From assembly GCF_900129885.1 (NCBI RefSeq), contig NZ_FQXE01000002.1, forward strand, positions 124,001 to 188,000: a stretch of DNA of 64,000 nucleotides, in the 5' to 3' direction. Position 1 is the first letter of the stretch. Each line of letters opens with the position of its first letter. Shown here one piece after another: positions 47,017 to 55,937 of the stretch. This DNA comes from Pollutimonas bauzanensis. Lineage in GTDB: Bacteria > Pseudomonadota > Gammaproteobacteria > Burkholderiales > Burkholderiaceae_B. The translations under genes were made by a program, and so were the position numbers. A model generated the notes under the pieces. The model worked only from the letters and a program-made list of their open reading frames with translations. It searched no databases and was not told the DNA's origin.

Positions 47017-47228
47017 TTTGCGTAAGCAGGCAAACCTCCGATTGGTCGTAGAGGGGATATGTGATTATCGCTGCATCACGGTACCAGCAACAATGCGATC
47101 CCAATGTCAATCCACTCCGTCCTCCAGGCCGGCATAGCCCATCGGGTCGGTACCCATGAGATTATCGAGCGTTAGTGAAGGCGGTCGGTTGAGATCATGG
47201 AGTCCGCCCCGGTTGGCAACGGCTTTAA

Positions 47229-47420
47229 CTAGGCGTGCAATGCCAGCGGTTCGGGTACAACAACAACCTCAACGGGCAACACTACGACCAGCTCTTCTTC
47301 CAGCTCCTTGATCGCCCCCGACATTGGTGATTTCTCGATATGCAGCCGCTCAGTTGCATGCGCAAAAAAGTGCAACTCTTCAGCAATATCAAGAAAGCAG
47401 CGTAAATACCGAAGTTCCAT
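47229..47420 (-). pseudogene. LysR-type regulator, N-terminal fragment
   Basis: MELRYLRCFLDIAEELHFF, ATERLHIEKSPMSGAIKELEEEL is the LysR helix-turn-helix (about 45 residues). After that the frame degrades (VVVLPVEVVVVPEP) and stops; the ligand-binding domain of about 230 residues is gone. It lies directly after the MFS gene on the same strand. Confidence 0.7.
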
Positions 47421-47455
47421 CCAGACTCGTCCTTTTCTCAGTCCTCGTTGGCGTA

Positions 47456-48655
47456 TCAGCGTGATCTGACCCCACAGCACTCTACCGAGGCGCCCCTGCG
47501 GAGACTCAGTAACTGCAGCAACGCCCCGACTGCAGCAATCCCGCCAGCGCTACCAGCCAATATCCATGCGGGCCATTGTTGAAGCAGCAGCAAACCACCC
47601 AGCGCCGCCCCAATCGCGCTACCGAGGTACAGCGCCGATTCGTTGAGCGCCACGGCGAGATTGCCGTCGCCTTGCCGTTCACGCGCCTTGAGCAACTCGT
47701 TGTTCTGGGGAACCTGGAGCGCCCAACCTACCGCACCCCAAATGACGATCGGGAGCATTACCAGCCAGGTACCCGCCGACGATGCGGTCGACAGCAAGAA
47801 CAACGCCGCAGCCAGGATCATCATGATCCATAAGGTCAACACCGGGCCCTTGATACGGTCCACCAGAGGCCCAATCAGAAAACTGCCGAGCACGCCGCCA
47901 ATACCCCAAACCCAGAGGTATGGCGTGACTGAATGGGAAGCGCCCTGCCATGTGGCGGCCAGCAGGGGCGCGATGAAGGTATACATGCCCAGGCTGGCAA
48001 CCGCCGCCAGCAACGACACCAGCAGAATGATGACCACGTGCCGATCCGCGAGCAGCGCCAGCTTGGCCTTAAGCGAGGTCGCGCGCACGGCGGGGAGTGG
48101 CGGGAGCCGGAAGATCAGACCCGCCAGTGCGATAGCGCCCAGCGCGGCGACCAGCCACAGCGCGAACGCCCAGCCAAGACGCTCGGCCAGTAGCAGGCTC
48201 GATGGCACGCCCAACACGGTTCCGCTAGCCATACCTCCCATGATCACCGCAATGGATTTACCGCGCTGGTCAGGCTGCGAAAGTGCGGTCGAGGCGGCAA
48301 TGCCCATGGCAAGGTAGACACCCGCACCGATGCCAGCGATGGCGCGGAAGACCAGGAGCGTCGTGAAATCGGTAGACAAGGCACTGGCCGCATTGGCCAG
48401 CGCGAATATCCCAAGTGCGAACAGCAAGCCTGCTCGCTGCAGATGGGCCGGCAGCATCGCGACGAAAATGGGCGATCCTAATCCGTACGCCAGCGTGAAT
48501 GCGGTGACTAGTTGTGCCGCAATTGCAACGGGCACTGAGAAGGCCGTCTCGATCATCGGGATCAATCCGGCGGTGACATAGGAGGCCATCCCTAAGGCAA
48601 ATGCGCCAAGAGCGATGAGATAAACCGGGGAGTTCGCACTACGAGTACGAGACAT
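47456..48655 (-). CDS. MFS transporter (DHA1-like)
   Basis: A 399-residue permease with 12 predicted spans: VYLIALGAFALGMASYVTAGLIP opens, AGIGAGVYLAMGIAASTAL is TM4, and RGKSIAVIMGGMASGTVLGVP is the antiporter-type motif C region, placing it near the YdhP/AraJ drug and sugar efflux group. ATG 48655 follows GGAAAAACATC. The tail VECCGVRSR runs into the LysR remnant, so the last residues may be altered. Substrate unknown. Confidence 0.88.
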   Translation of the reverse strand: MSRTRSANSPVYLIALGAFALGMASYVTAGLIPMIETAFSVPVAIAAQLVTAFTLAYGLGSPIFVAMLPAHLQRAGLLFALGIFALANAASALSTDFTTLLVFRAIAGIGAGVYLAMGIAASTALSQPDQRGKSIAVIMGGMASGTVLGVPSSLLLAERLGWAFALWLVAALGAIALAGLIFRLPPLPAVRATSLKAKLALLADRHVVIILLVSLLAAVASLGMYTFIAPLLAATWQGASHSVTPYLWVWGIGGVLGSFLIGPLVDRIKGPVLTLWIMMILAAALFLLSTASSAGTWLVMLPIVIWGAVGWALQVPQNNELLKARERQGDGNLAVALNESALYLGSAIGAALGGLLLLQQWPAWILAGSAGGIAAVGALLQLLSLRRGASVECCGVRSR

Positions 48656-48724
48656 GATGTTTTTCCAGGAAATGAAAGATGAACGCGAAGGTACGCGGGC
48701 GATCGTGTGCTCCTCGGCGACCTC

Positions 48725-49180
48725 TCAGAGGGTGAGCGACACGTCGTACTCAGCAAGCCAGGTATTCAGACCGATGGCCAGTTCCATGCCCATGCGGTCG
48801 TACATGGGCGACAGACTGCCAAGCGGCCTGTCCATGGCCTGCCTGACGCGGTCCCGGTCGAGCAGCGACAGCACGGGCGCCGCCGGGTCGGCCAAGCTCT
48901 GCTCCAACTGGCCATAAAGCCCGTGAGTTCCCCCGATGTTGCGAGAGCCACCCGATCCCGCGCCGTAGGTGTCAATGGCCTCATGCATGGCCGCGAGCAC
49001 GACCGGATGCTGTGACATCCCAAGATAGTCATTACTGCACCAGACAACGACGGGCCGCTCCTCCCCTTCGAGCCGAGCCAGTGGATACTGGCCGCATATC
49101 CGATTCAACGTCACGAAAGTCCGGTACTGACCGGATGCCTTCAACCCACTCAGCTTCTCGCTCAGCAAACGCTGGTACAT
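48725..49180 (-). pseudogene. Truncated 5-aminolevulinate synthase fused to an unrelated tail
   Basis: Residues 1-97 match the N-terminus of ALA synthase (HemA of the alpha-proteobacterial C4 type): MYQRLLSEKLSGLK, VVVWCSNDYLGMSQHP and GAGSGGSRNIGGTHGLYGQL. The remaining 300 residues, with the PLP lysine, are missing. From residue 98 the text changes to SLLDRDRVRQAMDRPL and MELAIGLNTWLAEYDVSL, which I tentatively read as the tail of an asparagine-synthase-like protein. ATG 49180 has AGGAG eight bases before. Probably a deletion between two genes of a former cluster. Confidence 0.7.
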
Positions 49181-49336
49181 GGTCATTTCTCCTGCGCTTT
49201 GATCACACACCCCATACGCTCTACCGGACGTCTCTTGAAGCCCACTGTGGCTCGAATGGGGAAAACTGCGACCATTGTGGGCGCACATTTTAGGTATTAC
49301 AATCTAACTGTTTATGCTATTAGCAATAGTGATTGA

Positions 49337-50200
49337 ATGAGTATTGTTCGCAATATGGAGCGCACACGGAAGGAATTGGCCGAATTCCTAAAGAGTCGCC
49401 GCGAGCGATTGGCTCCTACGGATGTGGGCTTGCCCGCCGGTGGGCGCCGCCGCACCCCGGGCCTGCGCCGCGAAGAAGTGGCGGCGCTGTCCGGAGTTGG
49501 ACTCACCTGGTACACCTGGCTGGAACAAGGACGCGAGATCGGCGTGTCCTCGACTTTTCTCGACAGCCTGTCGCGTGTTTTGAAGCTGGATGCGGCTGAA
49601 CGCCGATACCTTTATCTGTTAACCCAACAGCGCCTGCCAGCCGAACCTGGCAAAACCTGGTGCGTGGTCCCTCCCCTGATCCACCGGCTCATGAGTGACT
49701 TGGCGCAGAGCCCCGCCTATGTGATCAATCTGCGATGGGATGTGCTGGCATGGAATGAAGCGGCCGACCGCGTATTCCATTTTTCCTCCTATGCACCCGA
49801 CCGTCGCAACCTTCTCTGGATGCTGTTCACAGACCCCGCCACCCATGCACTATTTGATCCATGGGAGGAGCAAGCGCTCCAGCTGCTTTCCCATTTCAGG
49901 CGGGACTTCGTCAGAGCGACGCAAGAACCCGATATTTGCGCCTTGATAAAGGATCTGGAAAAAGTTTGCCCGGACTTCAAAAAATGGTGGCAGGAGCACG
50001 ATATTCATGGCCCTGATCATGGATTGCGGCGACTCTTCATCGAAGGACCGGGTCATATTTCCTTCGAGTACACGGAACTGACAATCGATGCAGATCGTCA
50101 TTTGCGGTTGGTGTACTACGCGGTCTTGGACGCCAGGGATGAAGACCAAAGATTCGTGCAATGGCTGAAATCCGGGGCGAATACCGAGCTGGCGCCGTGA
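49337..50200 (+). CDS. XRE regulator with MmyB-like ligand-binding domain
   Basis: A 287-residue protein: N-terminal helix-turn-helix (RRRTPGLRREEVAALSGV, TWYTWLEQGREIGVS) and a C-terminal PAS-like MmyB domain (NLRWDVLAWNEAADRVF, RNLLWMLFTDPATHALF, DVRRLFIEGPGHI-like end), known in this family to bind fatty acids or similar ligands. Start ATG 49337; ATG 49355 is an alternative. Divergent from the truncated hemA gene; such regulators often control a neighbouring oxidoreductase, here perhaps the downstream SDR. Confidence 0.88.
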   Translation: MSIVRNMERTRKELAEFLKSRRERLAPTDVGLPAGGRRRTPGLRREEVAALSGVGLTWYTWLEQGREIGVSSTFLDSLSRVLKLDAAERRYLYLLTQQRLPAEPGKTWCVVPPLIHRLMSDLAQSPAYVINLRWDVLAWNEAADRVFHFSSYAPDRRNLLWMLFTDPATHALFDPWEEQALQLLSHFRRDFVRATQEPDICALIKDLEKVCPDFKKWWQEHDIHGPDHGLRRLFIEGPGHISFEYTELTIDADRHLRLVYYAVLDARDEDQRFVQWLKSGANTELAP

Positions 50201-50751
50201 GTTCCCGCCTTTTCATGCCTAGCGATCGTGCACAAGACCTGACAATCTGAAATCCTCCAGCACCATAGGCAAGCCCCCCGCCCTCATGGACCGGGCTGCT
50301 GAGCCTGGACCACAGCGGAAAAACCCGACTGGAACACGAATCAGGGCCTTGACACCAGCCTCGGCGGGCATATAGACTTGTTCTCGCAGTTGCTCCCAAG
50401 CACTGCCGTAGGCGTTACCGTCATCCAACGCGTCCTTTGCCGAGAGGAGCCCAGCAGGGCAGTTCTCGATGATTCACGACGCGCCGTTTCGATGACCACA
50501 TCATGTTCTGTCTTCCCGGGCTCACGCTTGTCCGGGATCCCCGCTCTCCAGCATCTCTCCCCGGCTGTTCCCGGACGGCCTTTGCATTGCTGCCGGCAAT
50601 TTGCTGTCGTGCGCGCATGTCTTTGGCTGACCAGGGCCGGACGGGTATCGCCTTGCCCGCTTCTTGCGGGAACCAGGGGGCGGGGGCAGCAAGAACCCGT
50701 TGGTCTGTGTTGCGGCTTCGAAGCAACCCAAGCTACCAGGAAATACACTTT
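50201..50751. other. 550-bp stretch with no clear gene
   Basis: Short frames on both strands look like chance or eroded sequence; none matches a family I know. It carries the ribosome site and presumably the promoter of the SDR gene at its right end. Confidence 0.4.
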
Positions 50752-51507
50752 ATGAAACTCGCCGGAAACACCATCCTCGTGACGGGCGGCACCAGCGGCA
50801 TTGGCCGCGCGCTGGCCGAGGCCCTGCACGACCTCGGCAACCGCGTCATCGTCACGGGCCGCCGCCAGCCCCTGCTGGATGAAATCATGAGAGCCAGGCC
50901 TGGCCTTGTGGGCCTGCAACTCGATGTCAACGACGCGGCTTCGTTGTCGCGGCTGTCCATACTGCTACGGGACCGCTTCCCCGAGCTGAACGCGCTGTTT
51001 GCCAACGCCGGCATTTCGCGCACCGAAGACATGGCGTCCGATGCCTGGGCCGCCGATGACGCGGAAGCCATTGTGCAGACGAACATTCTGGGCGTCGTGC
51101 GCATGGCTGCGGCGCTCCTGCCGCTGATCAAGGGCAAGCCGCATGCGGCCTTCCTTGCCACCAGCTCTGCCCTGGCCTTCGTACCGCGCGCGGACTTCCC
51201 GACCTATTGCGCCAGCAAAGCCTTTCTGCATTCCTGGCTGCAGTCGCTGAGGCATCAGCTTCGCTCTATCCCGGTGGAGGTGCTGGAGCTCTCTCCGCCT
51301 TACGTGCAGACCGAACTCACCGGCGCGCAACAAGCCAGCGACCCGCGGGCCATGCCGCTGACCGACTATGTGGCTGAGGTGCTCCGGATTCTGGACGCGG
51401 GCGATACACCACGCGGCGAGGTTCTGCTCGAGCGGGATTTCGCCCGTCGCTGGGCTGAACGCGATGGCTGCTACGACGCCACGTTCGCTGCCATGAACCC
51501 GGGCTGA
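50752..51507 (+). CDS. SDR-family oxidoreductase (DltE-like)
   Basis: A 251-residue short-chain dehydrogenase. Cofactor site TGGTSGIGRALAEAL (residues 11-25), NADP-type basic residues in VTGRRQPLLDE, NAG motif ALFANAGISR, catalytic Ser in LATSSALAFVP and the YCASKAF (YxxxK) pair. The ending (VLELSPPYVQTEL, MPLTDYVAEVL) resembles DltE-like members. ATG 50752 follows CAGGAAATACACTTT; the longer upstream frame is not supported. Substrate unknown. Confidence 0.9.
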   Translation: MKLAGNTILVTGGTSGIGRALAEALHDLGNRVIVTGRRQPLLDEIMRARPGLVGLQLDVNDAASLSRLSILLRDRFPELNALFANAGISRTEDMASDAWAADDAEAIVQTNILGVVRMAAALLPLIKGKPHAAFLATSSALAFVPRADFPTYCASKAFLHSWLQSLRHQLRSIPVEVLELSPPYVQTELTGAQQASDPRAMPLTDYVAEVLRILDAGDTPRGEVLLERDFARRWAERDGCYDATFAAMNPG

Positions 51508-51856
51508 GGCGCGGCAGGCCACCCGTCCATGACGGCCTGGCCGCGGTCATGCCATCAAGCTCGTGCTTGATGCAGGCGCTCGCATTCCAGCCTGTCTCGC
51601 CGTTGTCGCCCGGGTCAATCATTACAAGCCGCCCGTCGACACCGCTGTTTCCCCCCTTGTGTCGATCCCGGTCAATGTCGCCATGGGCGCCGCACGCTTT
51701 GCTGTGCGCCAACGAAATAGAGCAGCCAGAATGGAAAACATGGGTCGATTCGGTTCGAACGCTGCGGAAAGCTCCACCTTGGGCCTCCCATCGCTGTCGT
51801 GCAAAGAAAACGCATACCCCGCCGAGCTGTCGGGTGGGCTGGAGGTAACTCAAAAA
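51508..51856. other. Non-coding stretch between SDR and the lactonase gene
   Basis: Both flanking genes end here (convergent). I see no gene or strong terminator; short overlapping frames lack start signals. Confidence 0.4.
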
Positions 51857-52774
51857 TCAAACCCCCGAATAAAGCCGCAAGCCCGCTTGCGGCATATCCG
51901 CCTGCAGAATCTGTCCGCTTTCTGATTCGGTGATGTATAGCGTTTTGCCCTCGGGGCCGCCGAAAGCCATGTTGGTGGTGTGATCGCCTTGTGTCGACTG
52001 CACCCGGCCGACCGGCAGCCCGCGACGGTCAAACAACCAAACAATGCCCAGCCCGATGTGCGCGACGGCCAGTCCGCCCTGGCTGTCCATGGCCAAGCCA
52101 TCGGGCCCGCCGCCGCCCGACAATTGAATGAAATTCGCGACCTTCGCCACGGTGCCGTCTTTCATCAACGGGACCCGCCATATGGCATTGGCACGGGTGA
52201 CCGCTACGTAAAGCATGGTTCCCGAGGGGTCCAGGACGATGCCGTTGGGACTGGGAACGTTATCCAGCAGGCAATCGACATGGCCGTCGGCCCGCACGCG
52301 GAATACGCGCCCGGTAGGATCGTGCAGGCCGGTAAGGCCCTGGTCGGTGAAGTAAAGGTCGCCGTTATCCGCAAAGGTAAGGTCGTTTACGGCTTTCAGG
52401 CGTTCGAGCCGGACGCGCGTCAGGTAGGGGCTAAGCTTGCCGCTGCGCGGGTCGAACACCATAATGCCGTGCGCGTAATCAGCGATAAAAATACGGCCGT
52501 CCTGATGGATGGCCAAGCCGTTGGGCTCGCCGTCGTACTCCAGCGCCACCGAAAATTCCCCTGAGGGCGATACCTTGAAAATCCGGCCATAGGGGATGTC
52601 GACGCACCACAAGGTTCCGTCGCGATCAAATGCGGGGCCTTCCAGCAATGAATGCTCGGGGAGCGCGCCCGGCTGGTTTCGGTGCCACTCCGTATCAGCG
52701 CCCTTTTTTCGCAGCGCGTCTGGCAAGCGGGCGAATACGCGGGTGGGGATAACAGGCGGCGTTTCGAACAGCAT
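51857..52774 (-). CDS. SMP-30/gluconolactonase-like protein
   Basis: A 305-residue six-bladed beta-propeller of the SMP-30/LRE family. The first metal ligand lies in LLEGPAFDRDGTLWCVD; further blade and ligand motifs are EPNGLAIHQDGRIFIAD, KAVNDLTFADNGDLYFTD, PSPNGIVLDPSGTMLY and GPDGLAMDSQGGLAVAH. Members hydrolyse sugar lactones with a divalent metal. It is the last gene of the TRAP operon, starting 4 bases after the large permease gene stop, so a four-carbon or aldonic lactone is a reasonable substrate, by inference. No signal peptide. Confidence 0.87.
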   Translation of the reverse strand: MLFETPPVIPTRVFARLPDALRKKGADTEWHRNQPGALPEHSLLEGPAFDRDGTLWCVDIPYGRIFKVSPSGEFSVALEYDGEPNGLAIHQDGRIFIADYAHGIMVFDPRSGKLSPYLTRVRLERLKAVNDLTFADNGDLYFTDQGLTGLHDPTGRVFRVRADGHVDCLLDNVPSPNGIVLDPSGTMLYVAVTRANAIWRVPLMKDGTVAKVANFIQLSGGGGPDGLAMDSQGGLAVAHIGLGIVWLFDRRGLPVGRVQSTQGDHTTNMAFGGPEGKTLYITESESGQILQADMPQAGLRLYSGV

Positions 52775-52778
52775 GGGA

Positions 52779-54086
52779 TCAAGCTCCTTTCATGGCCGAT
52801 GGCAGCCACAACGCGATCTCGGGAAAGAAGTACATCAGGAAGGCGAACAACACTATCATCAACGCAAAAGGCATGGAGGCCATTGCCACCTTGCCAAGGC
52901 TGGCGTCGCTGGCTATGGACTGTACCGCAAACAGGTTCAGGCCCATAGGCGGCGTCAAGGCACCCAGTTCGATAAAGACCACAATAATGATGCCTGTCCA
53001 TACCCCGTCGAAACCCATGGTCATGAACGAGGAATACAACAAGGGCACGGTTAGCAGCATGATGGACAAGCCATCAATGAACATGCCCACCACCAGGTAG
53101 ACGAACAGCAACAGCAGGAAGAACATAAAGGGCGACAGCCCAAGATCCACCAGGCTGCTGGCCAGTCCTTCTCCAATTCCGGATGTGACGACCGCGAAAT
53201 TCAGGATCTGGGCATTGACGGTAATGAACATGACAACACCGCTGGTAATGGCGGCATTGACCAGGGCTTGCTTCAGGCGGCCTTTGGTCAATTCTCTGTA
53301 GGCGCACGCCAGTATCAGCGCAAACAAGCAGCCCAGCGCCGCCGCCTCGGTCGGCGTGACGATGCCGAAATACATGCTGCCGATGATGGCCGCAATCAAA
53401 CCGATGACGGGCAAAGAATCGAGCGATGCGCGCAGCAGCTGTTTCGGTGTCGGCTTTACGTCGATGCGTGGCGCCAGCGCCGGAGTGATCGCTACCCGTA
53501 TGCCTACATAAATCATGAAGATCGCGGCAAGCGTCACGCCGGGTATCACGCCCGCCATGAACAGATCGAGCAGGGAAACCTGCGTCATGGACGCATAGAC
53601 GATCAGGGGAATGGAAGGCGGAATCAAAATGCCCAGACAGCCACCGCCCGTAAGGGTTCCCAAGGTAAGCTTGTCGTCATAGCCGCGCTTGCGCATCTCG
53701 GGAATCGCCACGGATCCTACCGTCATGGCCGTGGCGACCGAAGACCCGGAAATCGCCGAAAAAACAGCGCAGCCAAAAATATTGGTCTGGGCCAAGCCAC
53801 CTGGCAGCCAGCGCAACAAGATCGCCACGCCGGAATAGAAGCGACCCGCAATGCCGCTGCGCAGGATGATTTCGCCCATGAGGACAAACAGTGGAATGGA
53901 AACGAGCGTGAAGTTATTGGTGGTGTTCCAAACGATATCGCCCAGCGACAGCCACAGGTCTGTGCCCGCCACCAAGGTGATCCCGAGAATGCCTACCAGC
54001 CCGATACTGGTTCCTATGCCCACACCCCCCGACAGGCAGGCCAGCAACACAATGCCGTAGATGGTCAGCGCCAGTTGCCAGCTCAT
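52779..54086 (-). CDS. TRAP transporter large permease (DctM family)
   Basis: A 435-residue membrane protein with about 12 spans: SIPLFVLMGEIILRSG, the AISGSSVATAMTVGSVAIPEM signature, GGGCLGILIPPSIPLIVYA and TPTEAAALG are the standard DctM motifs. It forms the ion-driven transport channel with the small permease, whose stop it overlaps by 4 bases (ATGA), and takes ligand from the DctP protein. Confidence 0.94.
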   Translation of the reverse strand: MSWQLALTIYGIVLLACLSGGVGIGTSIGLVGILGITLVAGTDLWLSLGDIVWNTTNNFTLVSIPLFVLMGEIILRSGIAGRFYSGVAILLRWLPGGLAQTNIFGCAVFSAISGSSVATAMTVGSVAIPEMRKRGYDDKLTLGTLTGGGCLGILIPPSIPLIVYASMTQVSLLDLFMAGVIPGVTLAAIFMIYVGIRVAITPALAPRIDVKPTPKQLLRASLDSLPVIGLIAAIIGSMYFGIVTPTEAAALGCLFALILACAYRELTKGRLKQALVNAAITSGVVMFITVNAQILNFAVVTSGIGEGLASSLVDLGLSPFMFFLLLLFVYLVVGMFIDGLSIMLLTVPLLYSSFMTMGFDGVWTGIIIVVFIELGALTPPMGLNLFAVQSIASDASLGKVAMASMPFALMIVLFAFLMYFFPEIALWLPSAMKGA

Positions 54087-54643
54087 TCGTGCCTCGCCTG
54101 GCCGGTGTCGCCGGGAAGCTGGAGATAGATGGGCAGCGGTCCGCGTCCGCAGGCAGCCCGCAATTGCATGGCGGCAGTATGCAGGAAAGCGATGGTCAAC
54201 AGGACAAAGCCGACAGGCATGATCACCTGCGGTAAATACAGAGGCGTCTCGGAATATTGCATGGACGTGGTCCCGAACAGAACGCTGCTATAGAAGGTGT
54301 CTGCGGTAGCATCCAGCAAAATCAGCGACAGCGCGGCTCCTGCCAGCGAAGCCAGGCCATCGATGGCCGCGCGCACGCGTACCGGCAAGACGTTGCGCAG
54401 CGCATCCACACGCAACAAGCGATCGGAGCGCTGCGCGTAAAGAAAGCCGCCCATCGTCACCCAGGTAAACAAGTAGCCGCTGTACTCTTCGGAGATCTGG
54501 ATGGACATCTTTAGAAAAAGACGGGTGCCTATCTCGGTGCACATCAATGCGACCATGGCGAGCAACAGGTAGGCGGCCATCCAGATGGCACCCTGGCCAA
54601 GCTGGTCCAGCCACCTGCCCAGCGTGTGCAAGACAGAAGCCAT
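54083..54643 (-). CDS. TRAP transporter small permease (DctQ family)
   Basis: About 186 residues with four membrane spans: AIWMAAYLLLAMVALMCTEIGTR, YSGYLFTWVTMGGFLYA (Tyr-Ser-Gly-Tyr typical of DctQ), a third around GLASLAGAALSLILL and a fourth at VIMPVGFVLLTIAFL. ATG 54643 is preferred (AGGCAGG upstream); ATG 54676 would overlap dctP by 14 bases. It couples to the large permease. Confidence 0.9.
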   Translation of the reverse strand: MASVLHTLGRWLDQLGQGAIWMAAYLLLAMVALMCTEIGTRLFLKMSIQISEEYSGYLFTWVTMGGFLYAQRSDRLLRVDALRNVLPVRVRAAIDGLASLAGAALSLILLDATADTFYSSVLFGTTSMQYSETPLYLPQVIMPVGFVLLTIAFLHTAAMQLRAACGRGPLPIYLQLPGDTGQARHE

Positions 54644-54662
54644 GCCTGCCTGTTGGCCGTGC

Positions 54663-55664
54663 TTATTTGCAGGCATCTATGGCACCGGCCAACATCTTGC
54701 TGGCCATCGGGCCGTTCTTGGCCGCCCACGCCTCGCCTATGGGCTGGGTGGCAGCGCGCAGCTTTTCCATGTCGGCCGGGCTGACATCCATGAGCGTCAT
54801 GCCTTTTTCCTGCAGCTGCTTGCGGGCCTCGCGGTCGGCCTCGATCATGGCGGCCCGGTATTTCGGCGCCCACTCTTGCGCTTTATCCAGCAGCAGTTTC
54901 TGCAGGTCGCCAGGCAGTTCGTGCATGGCCTTCTGGTTGACCACCATGGCCTGGTGTGCCAGGGTAAGGTTGAGCATATAGCCCATTTTGGTCACTTCGT
55001 AGAATTTCCAATCCAGCGCCGGAACCGCCGCCGTAAAGGCGCCATTCACAACGCCGCGCTGCAGCGACGGGATGACTTCAGCCGGCGTAACCGTTACACC
55101 GGCGCCGCCCAGGGCGGCCATCATATCTACCTGCTCGCGGTTCCAGGCCCTTACTTTAAGATTCTTCAGCCCATCGATGCCCGAAACAGGATTGGTCAGC
55201 CAGAGTTGCTGAGGCGGCATCACCCATTGCATGATGGATTGAGTCTTGAATTTGCCGCCCAACACTTCGTTGATGTCCTTTTCCATGTTGGGAGCGGCAT
55301 TGTCGTAGAACTTGTCGATGGAGGTGCAGGAAAACGGCATCGACAGCGCATTAAGCTGCGGCACGTCGCCGGCCACAAACCCGAAGGCCACATCGCCGAT
55401 TTGAACTTGATTGCGTGCCACGGAACGCAATACGTCTGATGCCTTGTAAGGCAATTCGCCAGAGGCGTAAACCTGGATGCGCAGGCGATCGTTGCTGGCC
55501 TTGCTGACATCTTCGGCAAAGGCCTTGTGCAACAAGGTCGGCTTGTCATTCGGCGCGAAGTAAGTGTAGAACTTCCAATTGAAGTCTGCGGCCGCAACGG
55601 CCGCGGAGAACGTGAGCGCCGCAGCGGCGGCACCCAGCGATAGCAAGCGGGGTGAAATGGTCAT
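54663..55664 (-). CDS. TRAP transporter solute-binding protein (DctP family)
   Basis: A 333-residue periplasmic binding protein. Signal peptide LLSLGAAAAALTFSAAVAAA; mature part has the DctP motifs SNDRLRIQVYASGELPY and, in the ligand site, LKNLKVRAWNREQVDMMAALG with the conserved Arg that binds a carboxylate. That fits an acid ligand such as a sugar acid. ATG 55664 has AAGGAG upstream; the longer frame adds a non-signal head. First gene of the TRAP-lactonase operon and divergent from the kinase gene. Confidence 0.93.
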   Translation of the reverse strand: MTISPRLLSLGAAAAALTFSAAVAAADFNWKFYTYFAPNDKPTLLHKAFAEDVSKASNDRLRIQVYASGELPYKASDVLRSVARNQVQIGDVAFGFVAGDVPQLNALSMPFSCTSIDKFYDNAAPNMEKDINEVLGGKFKTQSIMQWVMPPQQLWLTNPVSGIDGLKNLKVRAWNREQVDMMAALGGAGVTVTPAEVIPSLQRGVVNGAFTAAVPALDWKFYEVTKMGYMLNLTLAHQAMVVNQKAMHELPGDLQKLLLDKAQEWAPKYRAAMIEADREARKQLQEKGMTLMDVSPADMEKLRAATQPIGEAWAAKNGPMASKMLAGAIDACK

Positions 55665-55756
55665 GCGTGTCTCCTTGCGGCCATCTTCGGGGATGGCGCT
55701 ATACAAATAGCGTTTTGCGCATCGTCGCACGACCGCCTTTCCAGTGTCAATAAGTT

Positions 55757-55773
55757 TTGACTGTTTCGGTCAA
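55757..55773. promoter_or_regulatory. Candidate operator between the TRAP and kinase operons
   Basis: TTGAC and GTCAA flank 7 bases, and GTCAATAA occurs twice within 24 bases (55746 and 55769); a related CGGTCATTA occurs near 55817. The repeats lie in the divergent promoter region and are candidates for the DeoR-family regulator encoded at 58218. A TATAAT at 55803-55808 could serve the kinase operon. Confidence 0.4.
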
Positions 55774-55937
55774 TAATTGAACATATCGCTAAACTCCTGC
55801 CCTATAATTGCTCGTATCGGTCATTACCTATCACCAGAACGCCTAATTTTGAATTTTTCATCCAGGGCCTCGCGGCCATATCCTGCCTTGAATGGGATTC
55901 CCACCTCACCGTATCTGCGGCCAAGGAAGATGCATCC

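Noticed and set aside
50341-50919. 192-residue minus-strand frame before the SDR gene
   Set aside because: Half of it is antisense to the SDR coding sequence and the rest matches no family.
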